From a bacterium (GTDB lineage: Bacteria > Vulcanimicrobiota > Vulcanimicrobiia > Vulcanimicrobiales > SCRA01), in the NCBI GenBank assembly GCA_028869325.1, contig JAGWST010000197.1, positions 1 through 9,531 on the forward strand: 9,531 bases of DNA, written 5' to 3'. Under the pieces are notes generated by a model, which saw nothing but the letters and a program-made list of their open reading frames with translations, did no database searches and was not told where the DNA came from. Each line of letters opens with the position of its first letter. The stretch's first letter is position 1. The position numbers were made by a program, and so were the translations under genes. This document shows, piece by piece, positions 1 through 8,581 of the stretch.

Positions 1-802
1 CTTGGGCTGGTCGGTGGGCGTGCTGACCTTTCGCAATCATCCCGCAACCTATCTACGCCCGCAGCAGGCGCCGCTGCTCATCTCGCCTCTGGAGGAGCGC
101 GTGAACTGCCTAGCGGCGGCGGGCGTGGACGAGCTCTTTCTGGTTCCGTTCGACGGCTCGATCGCGCGCATGAGCCCCGCCGAGTTCATCGACGGCGTGC
201 TCTTGGAGGGCCTGGACGTGGCCGCCGTCGTGGTGGGCGAGAACTTTCGCTTCGGCGCAAAGCGCGCCGGCGACCTCGCCTACATGCGCGCGGCGCTCGG
301 CGCGGCCGGCGTGCCGGCGGAAGGCGTGGGCAACGTAGCTTTCGCCGGCGAGCGCATCTCCAGCACGCGCATTCGCCGCGCGCTCATGGCCGGTGAGATC
401 GCCTCCGTCGACGAGATGCTGGGGCGCCCCTACGTCGTGCGGGGGCGTGTGGGTTTGGGCGAGGGCCGCGGCCACGTGCTGGGATGGCCGACGGCGAATA
501 TCTCCGCGCAGATGGGGATCGTCTTGCCCAAGGACGGCGTCTACGAGGGCTACGCGCGCGTCGACGGGCGCGAGCATCGCACGCTGCTCTCCATCGGGAC
601 GAAACCGACCTTCGACTCCAGCGCACGTGAGACGGTCCTGGAGGCGTGGCTGGTCGACTTCCAGGAGAGCGTCTACGGCCGCGAGATGGAGCTCTCGCGC
701 CTGCGCTTCTTGCGCGATCAAGTGCGCTTTGAGAGCGTCGATGAGTTGCTGGCGCAGATGGAGCAGGATGCGCAGGCCGTTCGATTTCCCACGGTCTTCT
801 GA
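1..802 (+). CDS. ribF: Bifunctional riboflavin kinase / FMN adenylyltransferase, 5' end missing
   Basis: RibF phosphorylates riboflavin to FMN and adenylates FMN to FAD in the cytoplasm. The window holds the last 266 codons (frame from base 2). Against a usual length near 310 residues, about 40-45 N-terminal residues are missing, including the first nucleotide-binding motif, so the true start lies to the left. Seen, counting from base 2: the adenylyltransferase signatures VGENFRFG (78-85) and ISSTRIR (119-125), then the flavokinase motif GRGHVLGWPTANI (155-167), GTKPTF (199-204), and the C-terminal block with the expected catalytic Glu (about 214), DF and YG residues, ending in the usual helix. 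Both catalytic halves therefore look intact. Its TGA overlaps the ATG of the next gene by one base, suggesting translational coupling. Identification is secure. Confidence 0.96.
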   Translation, partial: LGWSVGVLTFRNHPATYLRPQQAPLLISPLEERVNCLAAAGVDELFLVPFDGSIARMSPAEFIDGVLLEGLDVAAVVVGENFRFGAKRAGDLAYMRAALGAAGVPAEGVGNVAFAGERISSTRIRRALMAGEIASVDEMLGRPYVVRGRVGLGEGRGHVLGWPTANISAQMGIVLPKDGVYEGYARVDGREHRTLLSIGTKPTFDSSARETVLEAWLVDFQESVYGREMELSRLRFLRDQVRFESVDELLAQMEQDAQAVRFPTVF

Positions 803-2217
803 TGACCGGCCGGTTCGTGCGATCACTCGCGCTGCTCGTGGGCGTGCTGGGCGCAAGCGTGCTGCCTGCAGGCTCCACGCTCGATCCACAGACGGTGGCC
901 AGGATCGATGCGCTGGTCGAGCACGATATGGAGCAGGGCGTGGCGCCCGGCGTCTCGATCGCGATCGCGCGCGGCGGCCGGCTGCTCTACGCGCGCGGCT
1001 ACGGCGAGGCCGACCTTGCGCAGCACACGGCCGCGACCGCCTCCACCGCCTACGCCATCGGCTCGGTCACCAAGCAGTTCACGGCAACTGCGATCTTGCT
1101 CTTACAGCAGGAGCATCGGCTCTCAATCGACCACCGGCTCTCGAAGTACGTCCCCGAGTTGCGCGGCGCCGGGAGGATCACGCTGCGCGAGCTGCTCCAG
1201 CAACGCTCGGGCGTGCCCGACTACACGCGCATCCCCGGGCTCGATCCCATCAAGGGGATGGGCTGGAGTGCGTTCATCGATGCCGTGAATCGGCTGCCCG
1301 AGGAGTTCGCGCCGGGCAGCGCGTTCCGCTACAATAATCTGAACTATCTGCTGCTCGGCCGCGTGGTCGAGCGCGTCGCCGGCATGCCATACGAACGGTT
1401 CGTCCGCGAGCGCATCATTTGGCCGCTGCACCTCGAGTCCACGGGCTTCCTCGGCGACGGCGCGGCGCGCGCCACCGGCTATGCGCGCGCGGCCAACGGC
1501 TTCGTCCCCGCGCCGATCTGGGACGCCAGCCTGCTGGGAGGCGCGGGCAGCATGACCTCCAGCGCGCTCGATCTGGTGCGCTGGGACGCCGCCCTGCAAA
1601 GCGGCGAGCTGCTCGGCCCCGGCGCGCTGATGCTTCTGGAGCAAGGCGCCAGCGAGAACGGCTATGCGATGGGGTGGGTCTCCGAGCGCGCAGGGGACGA
1701 ACGCCTGCTCTGGCACAACGGAGAGATCGCGGGATTCCATGCGATGAACGCCATGCTGGCCTCGCAGCATCTCTTCGTCGCCGTCTTGGTGAACGGCGAT
1801 GCCGCGCCGCAAGCGGTTCCTCCCGAGCGATTGGCGCGCCAGCTCATCGGCGTGCTCGCGCCGGCCAGCGCCTTGGGAGAAGAGGCCACGGCGCAGCAGC
1901 AGGGCGTCCCGGCCGATCCCGTGCTCGCCTCGCGCGTCGGGCGCTGGATCGCGCAACTCGCCGCTGGCGCGATCGATCGCACGGAGCTGACCCCAGAGAT
2001 GAACGCGGCGTTGACGCCGGATCTGGTGGCAAAGACGGCGGCGGCTTGGGGCCCGCTTGGAAAGCCGACCGGCATCGAGGTGTTGGGCCACCAGGGGCGC
2101 GGCGATCTCGATTCGTACGTACTGCGCGTCGAGTTTGCGCAAGGTCCGTTCATCTGGAAGATCGTCGTGACGCGCGACGGGAGGCTCGCCGGGGCGGGCG
2201 GACTGGAGCCGCAGTAG
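802..2217 (+). CDS. Exported serine hydrolase, beta-lactamase/PBP-like (class C family)
   Basis: A 471-residue serine hydrolase of the Beta-lactamase family (PF00144), a group that includes class C beta-lactamases, D-alanyl-D-alanine peptidases and esterases. The N terminus looks like a Sec signal peptide (residues 1 to about 23, Arg then a Leu/Val-rich core), so it probably acts outside the cytoplasmic membrane. Catalytic motifs are in order: S88-V-T-K91 (nucleophile Ser and Lys), Y177-N-N179 (the YxN motif) and H305-N-G307 in place of KTG, as is common in the esterase/peptidase-like members. GMGW and AGSMTSS segments also fit the family. Residues from about 370 to the end form an extra C-terminal module, rich in Ala and Glu and then beta-rich, that I cannot name; similar tails occur on other hydrolases of this type. 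The ATG overlaps the ribF stop. Substrate cannot be told from sequence, and resistance function should not be assumed. Confidence 0.9.
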   Translation: MTGRFVRSLALLVGVLGASVLPAGSTLDPQTVARIDALVEHDMEQGVAPGVSIAIARGGRLLYARGYGEADLAQHTAATASTAYAIGSVTKQFTATAILLLQQEHRLSIDHRLSKYVPELRGAGRITLRELLQQRSGVPDYTRIPGLDPIKGMGWSAFIDAVNRLPEEFAPGSAFRYNNLNYLLLGRVVERVAGMPYERFVRERIIWPLHLESTGFLGDGAARATGYARAANGFVPAPIWDASLLGGAGSMTSSALDLVRWDAALQSGELLGPGALMLLEQGASENGYAMGWVSERAGDERLLWHNGEIAGFHAMNAMLASQHLFVAVLVNGDAAPQAVPPERLARQLIGVLAPASALGEEATAQQQGVPADPVLASRVGRWIAQLAAGAIDRTELTPEMNAALTPDLVAKTAAAWGPLGKPTGIEVLGHQGRGDLDSYVLRVEFAQGPFIWKIVVTRDGRLAGAGGLEPQ

Positions 2218-2274
2218 TCCGTAACCCGGGCGAGGGAGATCGTGCTTGATAGCGGCGGAGGCGTTGCCGATCAG

Positions 2275-2281
2275 AAGGAGG
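2275..2281 (+). promoter_or_regulatory. Strong Shine-Dalgarno sequence AAGGAGG upstream of pntAA
   Basis: This near-perfect anti-16S match lies 11 bases before an in-frame TTG (2293) and 29 bases before the ATG (2311) that best matches the start of the protein family. It favours initiation at TTG 2293, which would add six residues. The ATG has only a GGAG three bases upstream (2304-2307). Confidence 0.45.
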
Positions 2282-2310
2282 CACCCCCTCTCTTGGTCCA
2301 ACCGGAGCGC

Positions 2311-3471
2311 ATGGGCTTGCAGATCACCGTTCCGCGTGAGAGCAGTGAGGGAGAGCGGCGCGTCGCCGCCGTCCCGGAGACCATCTCACGCCTGACTGCG
2401 CTGGGCGCGCGCGTCGTCGTCGAGTCCGGTGCCGGCACGGCCGCGGGATACTCCGACGAGGCCTACCGCGAGGCCGGAGCGCAGGTCGAGAGCGACTCCG
2501 ATACGCTGTGGCGGCAGGCCGATGTATTGATCAAAGTTGCGCGACCCAGCGATGAGGAGATCGCGCGCCTGCGCGGCGGCAGCCTGCTGGTCTCGTTCGT
2601 CAATCCGCTCGGTGATCCGCTGCGTGCCCAGCGGCTGGCGGAGCATGGCGTGACGACCTTCGCGATGGAGCTGATCCCGCGCATCTCGCGCGCGCAGAGC
2701 ATGGACGCGCTCTCGTCGATGAGCACGATCGCTGGTTACAAGTCCGTGCTGCTCGCCGCCGTGCAGCTGCCGAAGCTCTTTCCGCTGCTGATGACGGCCG
2801 CCGGAACGATCGCGCCGGCGCGCGTCTTGGTTCTGGGGGCGGGCGTCGCCGGGCTGCAGGCCATCGCGACGGCGCGGCGCTTGGGTGCGGTCGTCTCCGC
2901 GTTCGATACGCGCGCGGTGGTGAAGGAACAGGTGGAGAGCCTCGGCGCGACCTTCTTGGCGCTTGAGCTGCCGACACGTGACGCGGAGGCCGCGGGCGGC
3001 TACGCGCGCGCCCTCACGCACGAAGAGGAGGAGCAGGAGCGCGAGCTGGTGGCCAAAGCGGTGCGTGAGAGCGACGTGGCGATCACCACGGCGCTGGTGC
3101 CAGGAAGGCGGGCGCCGATTCTCATCACGGATCAGACGCTGCAGGGCATGCGCCCGGGATCGGTGGTGGTGGATCTCGCCGCCGAGGCCGGCGGCAACTG
3201 CGAGGGCGCCGTTCCCGGGCAGAGCGTGACGCGCCACGGCGTGACCGTCATCGCGCCGCTGAACGTGCCGAGCAGCGTCCCGATGCACGCCAGTCAACTC
3301 TATGCGCGCAACGTCTCCAACCTGCTCGCCTCAATCGTGAAGGACGGCGCCGTCTCTCTGGACTTCGAGGACGAAGTGGTCAAGGGCACCTGTCTCACGC
3401 ACGAGGGCAATGTCCTCAACGCCGCGACCGCGGCGCTCCTGCAGACGATGGAGAAGGCGAGCAATACATGA
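2311..3471 (+). CDS. pntAA: NAD(P)+ transhydrogenase, subunit alpha part 1 (NAD(H)-binding domain I)
   Basis: Soluble NAD(H)-binding subunit of the proton-pumping transhydrogenase, which passes hydride between NADH and NADP+ using the proton gradient. From the ATG at 2311 it is 386 residues, close to the split-alpha subunit of Rhodospirillum rubrum. The first residues (ITVPRE, then GERRVA) fit the start of the AlaDh/PNT N-terminal domain. The conserved inter-domain loop RISRAQSMDALSS lies at about 124-136, carrying the Arg, Gln, Asp and Ser known to contact the nicotinamide. The Rossmann motif GAGVAGL begins at 176, followed by the AFDTR strand end and KEQVESLGA. An open frame extends upstream to GTG 2242, but that extension (2242-2310) is poorly conserved-looking; TTG 2293 is the main alternative start. 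Its TGA overlaps the pntAB ATG (ATGA), so subunits are probably translationally coupled. Confidence 0.95.
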   Translation: MGLQITVPRESSEGERRVAAVPETISRLTALGARVVVESGAGTAAGYSDEAYREAGAQVESDSDTLWRQADVLIKVARPSDEEIARLRGGSLLVSFVNPLGDPLRAQRLAEHGVTTFAMELIPRISRAQSMDALSSMSTIAGYKSVLLAAVQLPKLFPLLMTAAGTIAPARVLVLGAGVAGLQAIATARRLGAVVSAFDTRAVVKEQVESLGATFLALELPTRDAEAAGGYARALTHEEEEQERELVAKAVRESDVAITTALVPGRRAPILITDQTLQGMRPGSVVVDLAAEAGGNCEGAVPGQSVTRHGVTVIAPLNVPSSVPMHASQLYARNVSNLLASIVKDGAVSLDFEDEVVKGTCLTHEGNVLNAATAALLQTMEKASNT

Positions 3472-3758
3472 GCGGACACTTGCTACCGGAGCTGACGGTC
3501 TTCATTCTGGCCGTCTTCGTCGGCTTCGAAGTGATCTCGAAGGTGCCGACGCTGTTGCACACGCCGCTGATGTCCGGCACAAACGCGATACACGGCATCG
3601 TCCTGGTCGGCGCCTTGCTGGTTGCCGGCGTCGCGCATGGAAATCTGGAGCACGTGCTGGCAGTCTTGGCCGTGACGCTGGCGACCGTCAACGTCGTGGG
3701 CGGGTTCCTGGTGACCGATCGCATGCTCGAGATGTTCAAGAAGAAGCCGCAATCATGA
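3468..3758 (+). CDS. pntAB: NAD(P)+ transhydrogenase, subunit alpha part 2 (membrane domain)
   Basis: A 96-residue integral membrane subunit corresponding to the C-terminal membrane part of E. coli PntA. In this organism it is a separate gene, as in R. rubrum. Three hydrophobic helices are visible at about residues 7-24, 41-58 and 62-82, with the family signature HTPLMSGTNAI at 31-41 between helices 1 and 2. A basic tail (KKK) marks the cytoplasmic end. With PntB it builds the membrane domain II that conducts protons. It overlaps pntAA upstream and pntB downstream by four bases each (ATGA both times). A GAGAAGG at 3451-3457 could serve as ribosome binding site. Identification is secure despite the short length. 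Confidence 0.95.
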   Translation: MSGHLLPELTVFILAVFVGFEVISKVPTLLHTPLMSGTNAIHGIVLVGALLVAGVAHGNLEHVLAVLAVTLATVNVVGGFLVTDRMLEMFKKKPQS

Positions 3759-5158
3759 GCGAAGCGGCAGCGAGTGCCACTTGGGTTACCCTCGCCTATC
3801 TGGTCACCGGCATCTGCTTCATCCTGGGCCTGAAGTGGCTGAGCTCGCCGGGCCGGGCGCGGCAGGGGAATCAGATCGCGGCGGTCGGCATGTTGCTGGC
3901 GCTGCTTGCGACCCTCTTCTCAGGCGCGATCCTCACCTTCTGGGATATCCTCATCGGCGTCGTCGTCGGAGCGGTCCTGGGCGCCGTCGGTGCGCGCATG
4001 GTCAAGATGACGGCTATGCCGCAGATGGTGGCCATCTTCAACGGCGCCGGCGGTGGTGCCGCGGCGCTGGTCTCGATGATGGACTTTTTGCGCGGCGAGC
4101 AGACCGGGATGGGGAGCTCGCCGGACGTCAGCATCGCCGTGGCGCTGAGCACCGTGATCGGCTCGGTGAGCTTCGCCGGCAGCATCATCGCCTTCGCGAA
4201 GCTGCAAGAGATCATGTCGGGGCGCCCGGTGAGCTTTCCTGGTATGCGTATCCTCTCCGGGCTGGTGTTGCTCTTCATCATCGTCATGGCGGTGACGGTC
4301 GTTGCCTTCAACGGCGGCGACGCCGTGCTCTACGCGATGGTGGCGGGGGCGCTGGCGCTTGGCTTCTTGATGGTGCTCCCCATCGGTGGGGCCGACATGC
4401 CGGTGGTCATCTCGCTGCTGAACTCCTTCACCGGGCTTGCAGCGGCATTCACGGGCTTCGTGCTGGGCAACAACGTGCTCATCATCAGCGGCGCGCTGGT
4501 CGGTGCCTCCGGCACGCTGCTGACGCAGTTGATGAGCAAGGCCATGAACCGCTCGCTGCTTAACGTGCTCTTCGCTGGCGTGGGAGGCGGCGGCGGCGAG
4601 GGTGCCGTCGCGGCGGCGGAGGGCGGCTCGGTGCGCTCCGCATCGGTGGACGACGTCGCGACCATGCTGGCCTACGCCAATCAAGTCATCGTCGTCCCAG
4701 GCTACGGCTTGGCGGTCGCGCAGGCGCAGCACAACGCGCGCGAGCTGGCCGATGCGCTGGAGAAGCGCGGCGTCACGGTCAAGTACGCGATCCACCCCGT
4801 TGCGGGTCGTATGCCGGGCCACATGAACGTGCTCTTGGCCGAGGCCAACGTTCCCTATACGCAGCTCTACGAGATGGAGCAGATCAACCCGGAGTTCCCG
4901 CGCACCGACGTGGTCCTGGTCATCGGCGCGAACGACGTCACCAATCCCGCGGCGCGCACCGTGCGCGAGAGCCCGATCTACGGCATGCCCATTCTCGACG
5001 TCGATCGGGCGAAGTCTATCGTCGTGCTCAAGCGCAGCATGAAGCCGGGCTTCGCCGGCGTCGACAATCCGCTCTACTACGATCCGAAGACCTACATGCT
5101 CTTCGGTGATGCAAAGGATTCGGTCGTCAAGCTTGTCGGCGCCGTGGCCAAGGTTTAG
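3755..5158 (+). CDS. pntB: NAD(P)+ transhydrogenase, subunit beta (membrane and NADP(H)-binding domain)
   Basis: A 467-residue protein, the usual PntB length. The first 275 residues are a chain of hydrophobic helices (domain II). These include MPQMVAIFNG (88-97), which contains the position of the channel residue His91 of E. coli and is Asn96 here, and GGADMPVVISLLNS (211-224), with Asp214 and Asn223 matching the conserved Asp213 and Asn222. A glycine- and alanine-rich hinge (about 275-291) leads to the soluble NADP(H)-binding domain III. That domain carries the fold motif PGYGLAVAQAQH (315-326), HPVAGRMPGHMNVLLAEA (347-364), GANDVTNPAA (391-400), KRSMKPGFAGVDNPLYY (426-442) and MLFGDAK (448-454). 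All expected motifs are present, so the enzyme should be active. The open frame runs further upstream, but the ATG at 3755 overlapping the pntAB stop is clearly the start. Together with pntAA and pntAB it completes the enzyme. Confidence 0.96.
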   Translation: MSEAAASATWVTLAYLVTGICFILGLKWLSSPGRARQGNQIAAVGMLLALLATLFSGAILTFWDILIGVVVGAVLGAVGARMVKMTAMPQMVAIFNGAGGGAAALVSMMDFLRGEQTGMGSSPDVSIAVALSTVIGSVSFAGSIIAFAKLQEIMSGRPVSFPGMRILSGLVLLFIIVMAVTVVAFNGGDAVLYAMVAGALALGFLMVLPIGGADMPVVISLLNSFTGLAAAFTGFVLGNNVLIISGALVGASGTLLTQLMSKAMNRSLLNVLFAGVGGGGGEGAVAAAEGGSVRSASVDDVATMLAYANQVIVVPGYGLAVAQAQHNARELADALEKRGVTVKYAIHPVAGRMPGHMNVLLAEANVPYTQLYEMEQINPEFPRTDVVLVIGANDVTNPAARTVRESPIYGMPILDVDRAKSIVVLKRSMKPGFAGVDNPLYYDPKTYMLFGDAKDSVVKLVGAVAKV

Positions 5159-5183
5159 CGCCGAGGCGGCGAATCAACGGCGC

Positions 5184-5696
5184 ATGACCTTCATGCGCCC
5201 GTTGTTCCTCTGCGTTGCGCTCGCCGCGGCGGCCCTGCTGGCCGATCGAGCCGCTGGCGTCGCCGCCGCGCCGCCGCATCGCGATGCGCCTGCGCCGGCG
5301 TTCACGCTCCCGCTGGCCGACGGCGCCGGCAGCCTCAGCCTGGCGTCCCTGAAGGGCCACCCCGTCTACCTCAACTACTTTGCATCGTGGTGTCCGCCGT
5401 GCAACGCGGAGGCGCCCAGCCTCTCGAAGCTCGCCGTGCGGTACGCCAAGAAGGGCTTGGTGGTGGTGGGCATCGACGAGCTGGAGAGCGCGAAACAGGC
5501 GCTCGGCTTCAAGAACAAGTACCACCTGCCGTATCGCGTCGTCCTCGATGCCGACGGCAGCGTCGGCGCGGCGTACGGAGTCTACGCGCTCCCGGTACAC
5601 GTCTTCATCCGTCGCGACGGCAAGGTGGCCTCCTACCATCCGGGCGAGATGGACGCCGCCCAGATCGGCGCGGAGCTAGCCAAGATCACCGAGTAG
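5184..5696 (+). CDS. Exported TlpA/ResA-like thioredoxin-fold protein
   Basis: A 170-residue thiol-disulfide protein of the AhpC-TSA/Redoxin-TlpA group. Residues 1 to about 29 look like an uncleaved anchor or a Sec signal (Arg5, then an Ala/Leu-rich core ending VAAA), placing the domain outside the membrane. The thioredoxin domain begins near APAFTLPLADG (37-47). The active site is ASWC70-P-P-C73, as in TlpA/ResA, and the cis-proline loop is ALPVHVF (Pro137), with Val where a Thr is usual. No extra cysteines suggest a peroxiredoxin. Likely roles in the family are cytochrome c maturation or general envelope disulfide reduction; no cytochrome genes are visible here, so the partner is unknown. 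The ATG at 5184 lies 25 bases after pntB without a good Shine-Dalgarno; ATG 5193 is an alternative that leaves the signal intact. Probably co-transcribed with the pnt genes. Confidence 0.88.
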   Translation: MTFMRPLFLCVALAAAALLADRAAGVAAAPPHRDAPAPAFTLPLADGAGSLSLASLKGHPVYLNYFASWCPPCNAEAPSLSKLAVRYAKKGLVVVGIDELESAKQALGFKNKYHLPYRVVLDADGSVGAAYGVYALPVHVFIRRDGKVASYHPGEMDAAQIGAELAKITE

Positions 5697-5741
5697 GGGT
5701 CTCCGCCGGAGCCCTGTGGATCAGGCGCGGCTGACGCGGGC

Positions 5742-5759
5742 CGGCGCCCGTGGGCGCCG
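5742..5759. terminator. Perfect GC hairpin between convergent genes, possible bidirectional terminator
   Basis: CGGCGCCC, a GT centre, then GGGCGCCG form an eight-base-pair perfect inverted repeat (in practice a six- or seven-pair stem with a small loop). It lies in the 65-base gap where the thioredoxin gene (+) and the Clp ATPase gene (-) converge, two bases from the ATPase stop. There is no T tract on either side, so it is not a canonical intrinsic terminator. The position supports a termination or RNA-end-protection role; the high local GC makes chance hairpins possible. Confidence 0.4.
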
Positions 5760-5761
5760 CT

Positions 5762-7726
<1,965 letters not shown>

Positions 7727-7780
7727 GCGGCCTGCTTCGCCCCGCCGTGCCAGGCACCCCGCCGCGCACGTACGATCGCG

Positions 7781-8530
7781 CTATGGCAAGAGATCGTAGG
7801 TGACGCTGACGGCGGCGTAGACGTGAATAGCGCCCGGCGTCACCTCGGTGGGGACGGCGGAGGCCGCGGCGCGCATCATGATCGGTCCAGACGGCTGCAG
7901 ACGCGGCCCGCTGTTGACGTAGATGCGGCGGAGCGCGCCCAGACGAACGCCTGCCGCGGCCGCGGCCGCCTGTGCCTGCGATTTTGCATCGGCGACCGCG
8001 GCGCGCAAGGCCTCGAGGAAGGCGCCGTGGCGATCCGCGAGATCGAAGCTGACGCCTCCGATGGACGTGGCGCCGGCCTTGGTCGCGGCGTCGATCACCG
8101 CGCCGGCCTGCGAGGGTTTGGCCGTGATGTCCAGCGTATGCGTGACGACGTAGCCGTAGCGCTCGCCGCTCACGGCCTCCGCGGGCCGGCGCAGCGGGAT
8201 AGGCGGGGCGCTCGGCTCCGGCCGCGGCTGATAGCGTACGTTGTAGTATTGCGTGACGATCGCCTTCGCGGCGATGCCAAGGCCCTCGACGGCGGAGCGA
8301 ACGTGCGCCGTGAGCTCCGCGTTCTGCTGGGTCGCGGCGGCGGCTTGCGCCGCGTTGCTCTCGACCGAGATGGAGACATGCGCGACGTCGGGCTCGCGCG
8401 AGACGCTCGCGCTGCCGCCGGCGACCAAGCTGGGCGGGTTCGGAGCACCCTGAGCGGCCGACGCGGGGATGGCCACGGGGAGGGTGGCCACCAGGACGAG
8501 CGAGAGGCTCCCCAAGATGCGACTCTTCAT
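7781..8530 (-). CDS. Exported SIMPL-domain (DUF541) protein
   Basis: A 249-residue protein of the SIMPL/DUF541 family (PF04402), whose members are exported and of poorly known biochemical function; some are linked to oxidative stress or outer-envelope roles. Residues 1-25 are a clear Sec signal peptide with an A23-S-A25 cleavage site. The mature part opens with the family-typical segment VAGGSASVSREPDVAHVSIS (36-55) and closes with PGAIHVYAAVSVTYDLLP (232-249), the usual beta-strand end. An Ala/Gln-rich helix (about 58-90) and a helix at 166-195 fit the fold. A Pro/Arg-rich insertion (about 100-118) interrupts the middle. The ATG at 8530 is chosen over an upstream in-frame start at 8578 because it begins the signal peptide and has GGAGGG just ahead. 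It lies between marC (51-base gap) and the Clp ATPase gene (54 bases), probably in one operon. Confidence 0.85.
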   Translation of the reverse strand: MKSRILGSLSLVLVATLPVAIPASAAQGAPNPPSLVAGGSASVSREPDVAHVSISVESNAAQAAAATQQNAELTAHVRSAVEGLGIAAKAIVTQYYNVRYQPRPEPSAPPIPLRRPAEAVSGERYGYVVTHTLDITAKPSQAGAVIDAATKAGATSIGGVSFDLADRHGAFLEALRAAVADAKSQAQAAAAAAGVRLGALRRIYVNSGPRLQPSGPIMMRAAASAVPTEVTPGAIHVYAAVSVTYDLLP

Positions 8531-8532
8531 GT

Positions 8533-8538
8533 CCCTCC
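8533..8538 (-). promoter_or_regulatory. Ribosome binding site GGAGGG of the SIMPL gene
   Basis: On the - strand GGAGGG ends two bases before the ATG at 8530. The spacing is short but the match is strong, and it supports this start rather than the in-frame start 48 bases upstream at 8578. Confidence 0.6.
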
Positions 8539-8581
8539 AACGCAACGAAGCGCCGAGATGTCGCCCGGCTTTCCGCAACCG

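Noticed and set aside
802..2217. Calling the serine hydrolase a resistance beta-lactamase
   Set aside because: The motifs (SVTK, YNN, HNG) are shared by esterases and peptidases of the family, and nothing here points to antibiotic hydrolysis.
2276..2291. Small stem that could mask the pntAA Shine-Dalgarno (GAGG with CCTC)
   Set aside because: Only four or five pairs, one a wobble; too weak to claim a regulatory structure.
1123..2301. A 392-codon open frame on the - strand
   Set aside because: It is antisense to the serine hydrolase, whose catalytic motifs are intact, and it shows low-complexity Arg/Ala/His-rich composition.
2386..3297. A 303-codon open frame on the - strand
   Set aside because: Antisense to pntAA, with Arg/His/Gln-rich sequence and no recognisable motif.
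3410..3754. Upstream extension of the pntB reading frame
   Set aside because: It would overlap the whole of pntAB and is Arg-rich without family similarity; ATG 3755 gives the normal PntB start and an ATGA overlap.
3920..4822. A 300-codon open frame on the - strand
   Set aside because: Antisense to the membrane domain of pntB; the His/Asp/Arg richness mirrors the hydrophobic codons on the other strand.
7745..7757. Palindrome GTGCCAGGCAC between the SIMPL and Clp genes
   Set aside because: The one-base centre leaves no proper loop and no T tract follows, so it is not supported as a terminator or operator.
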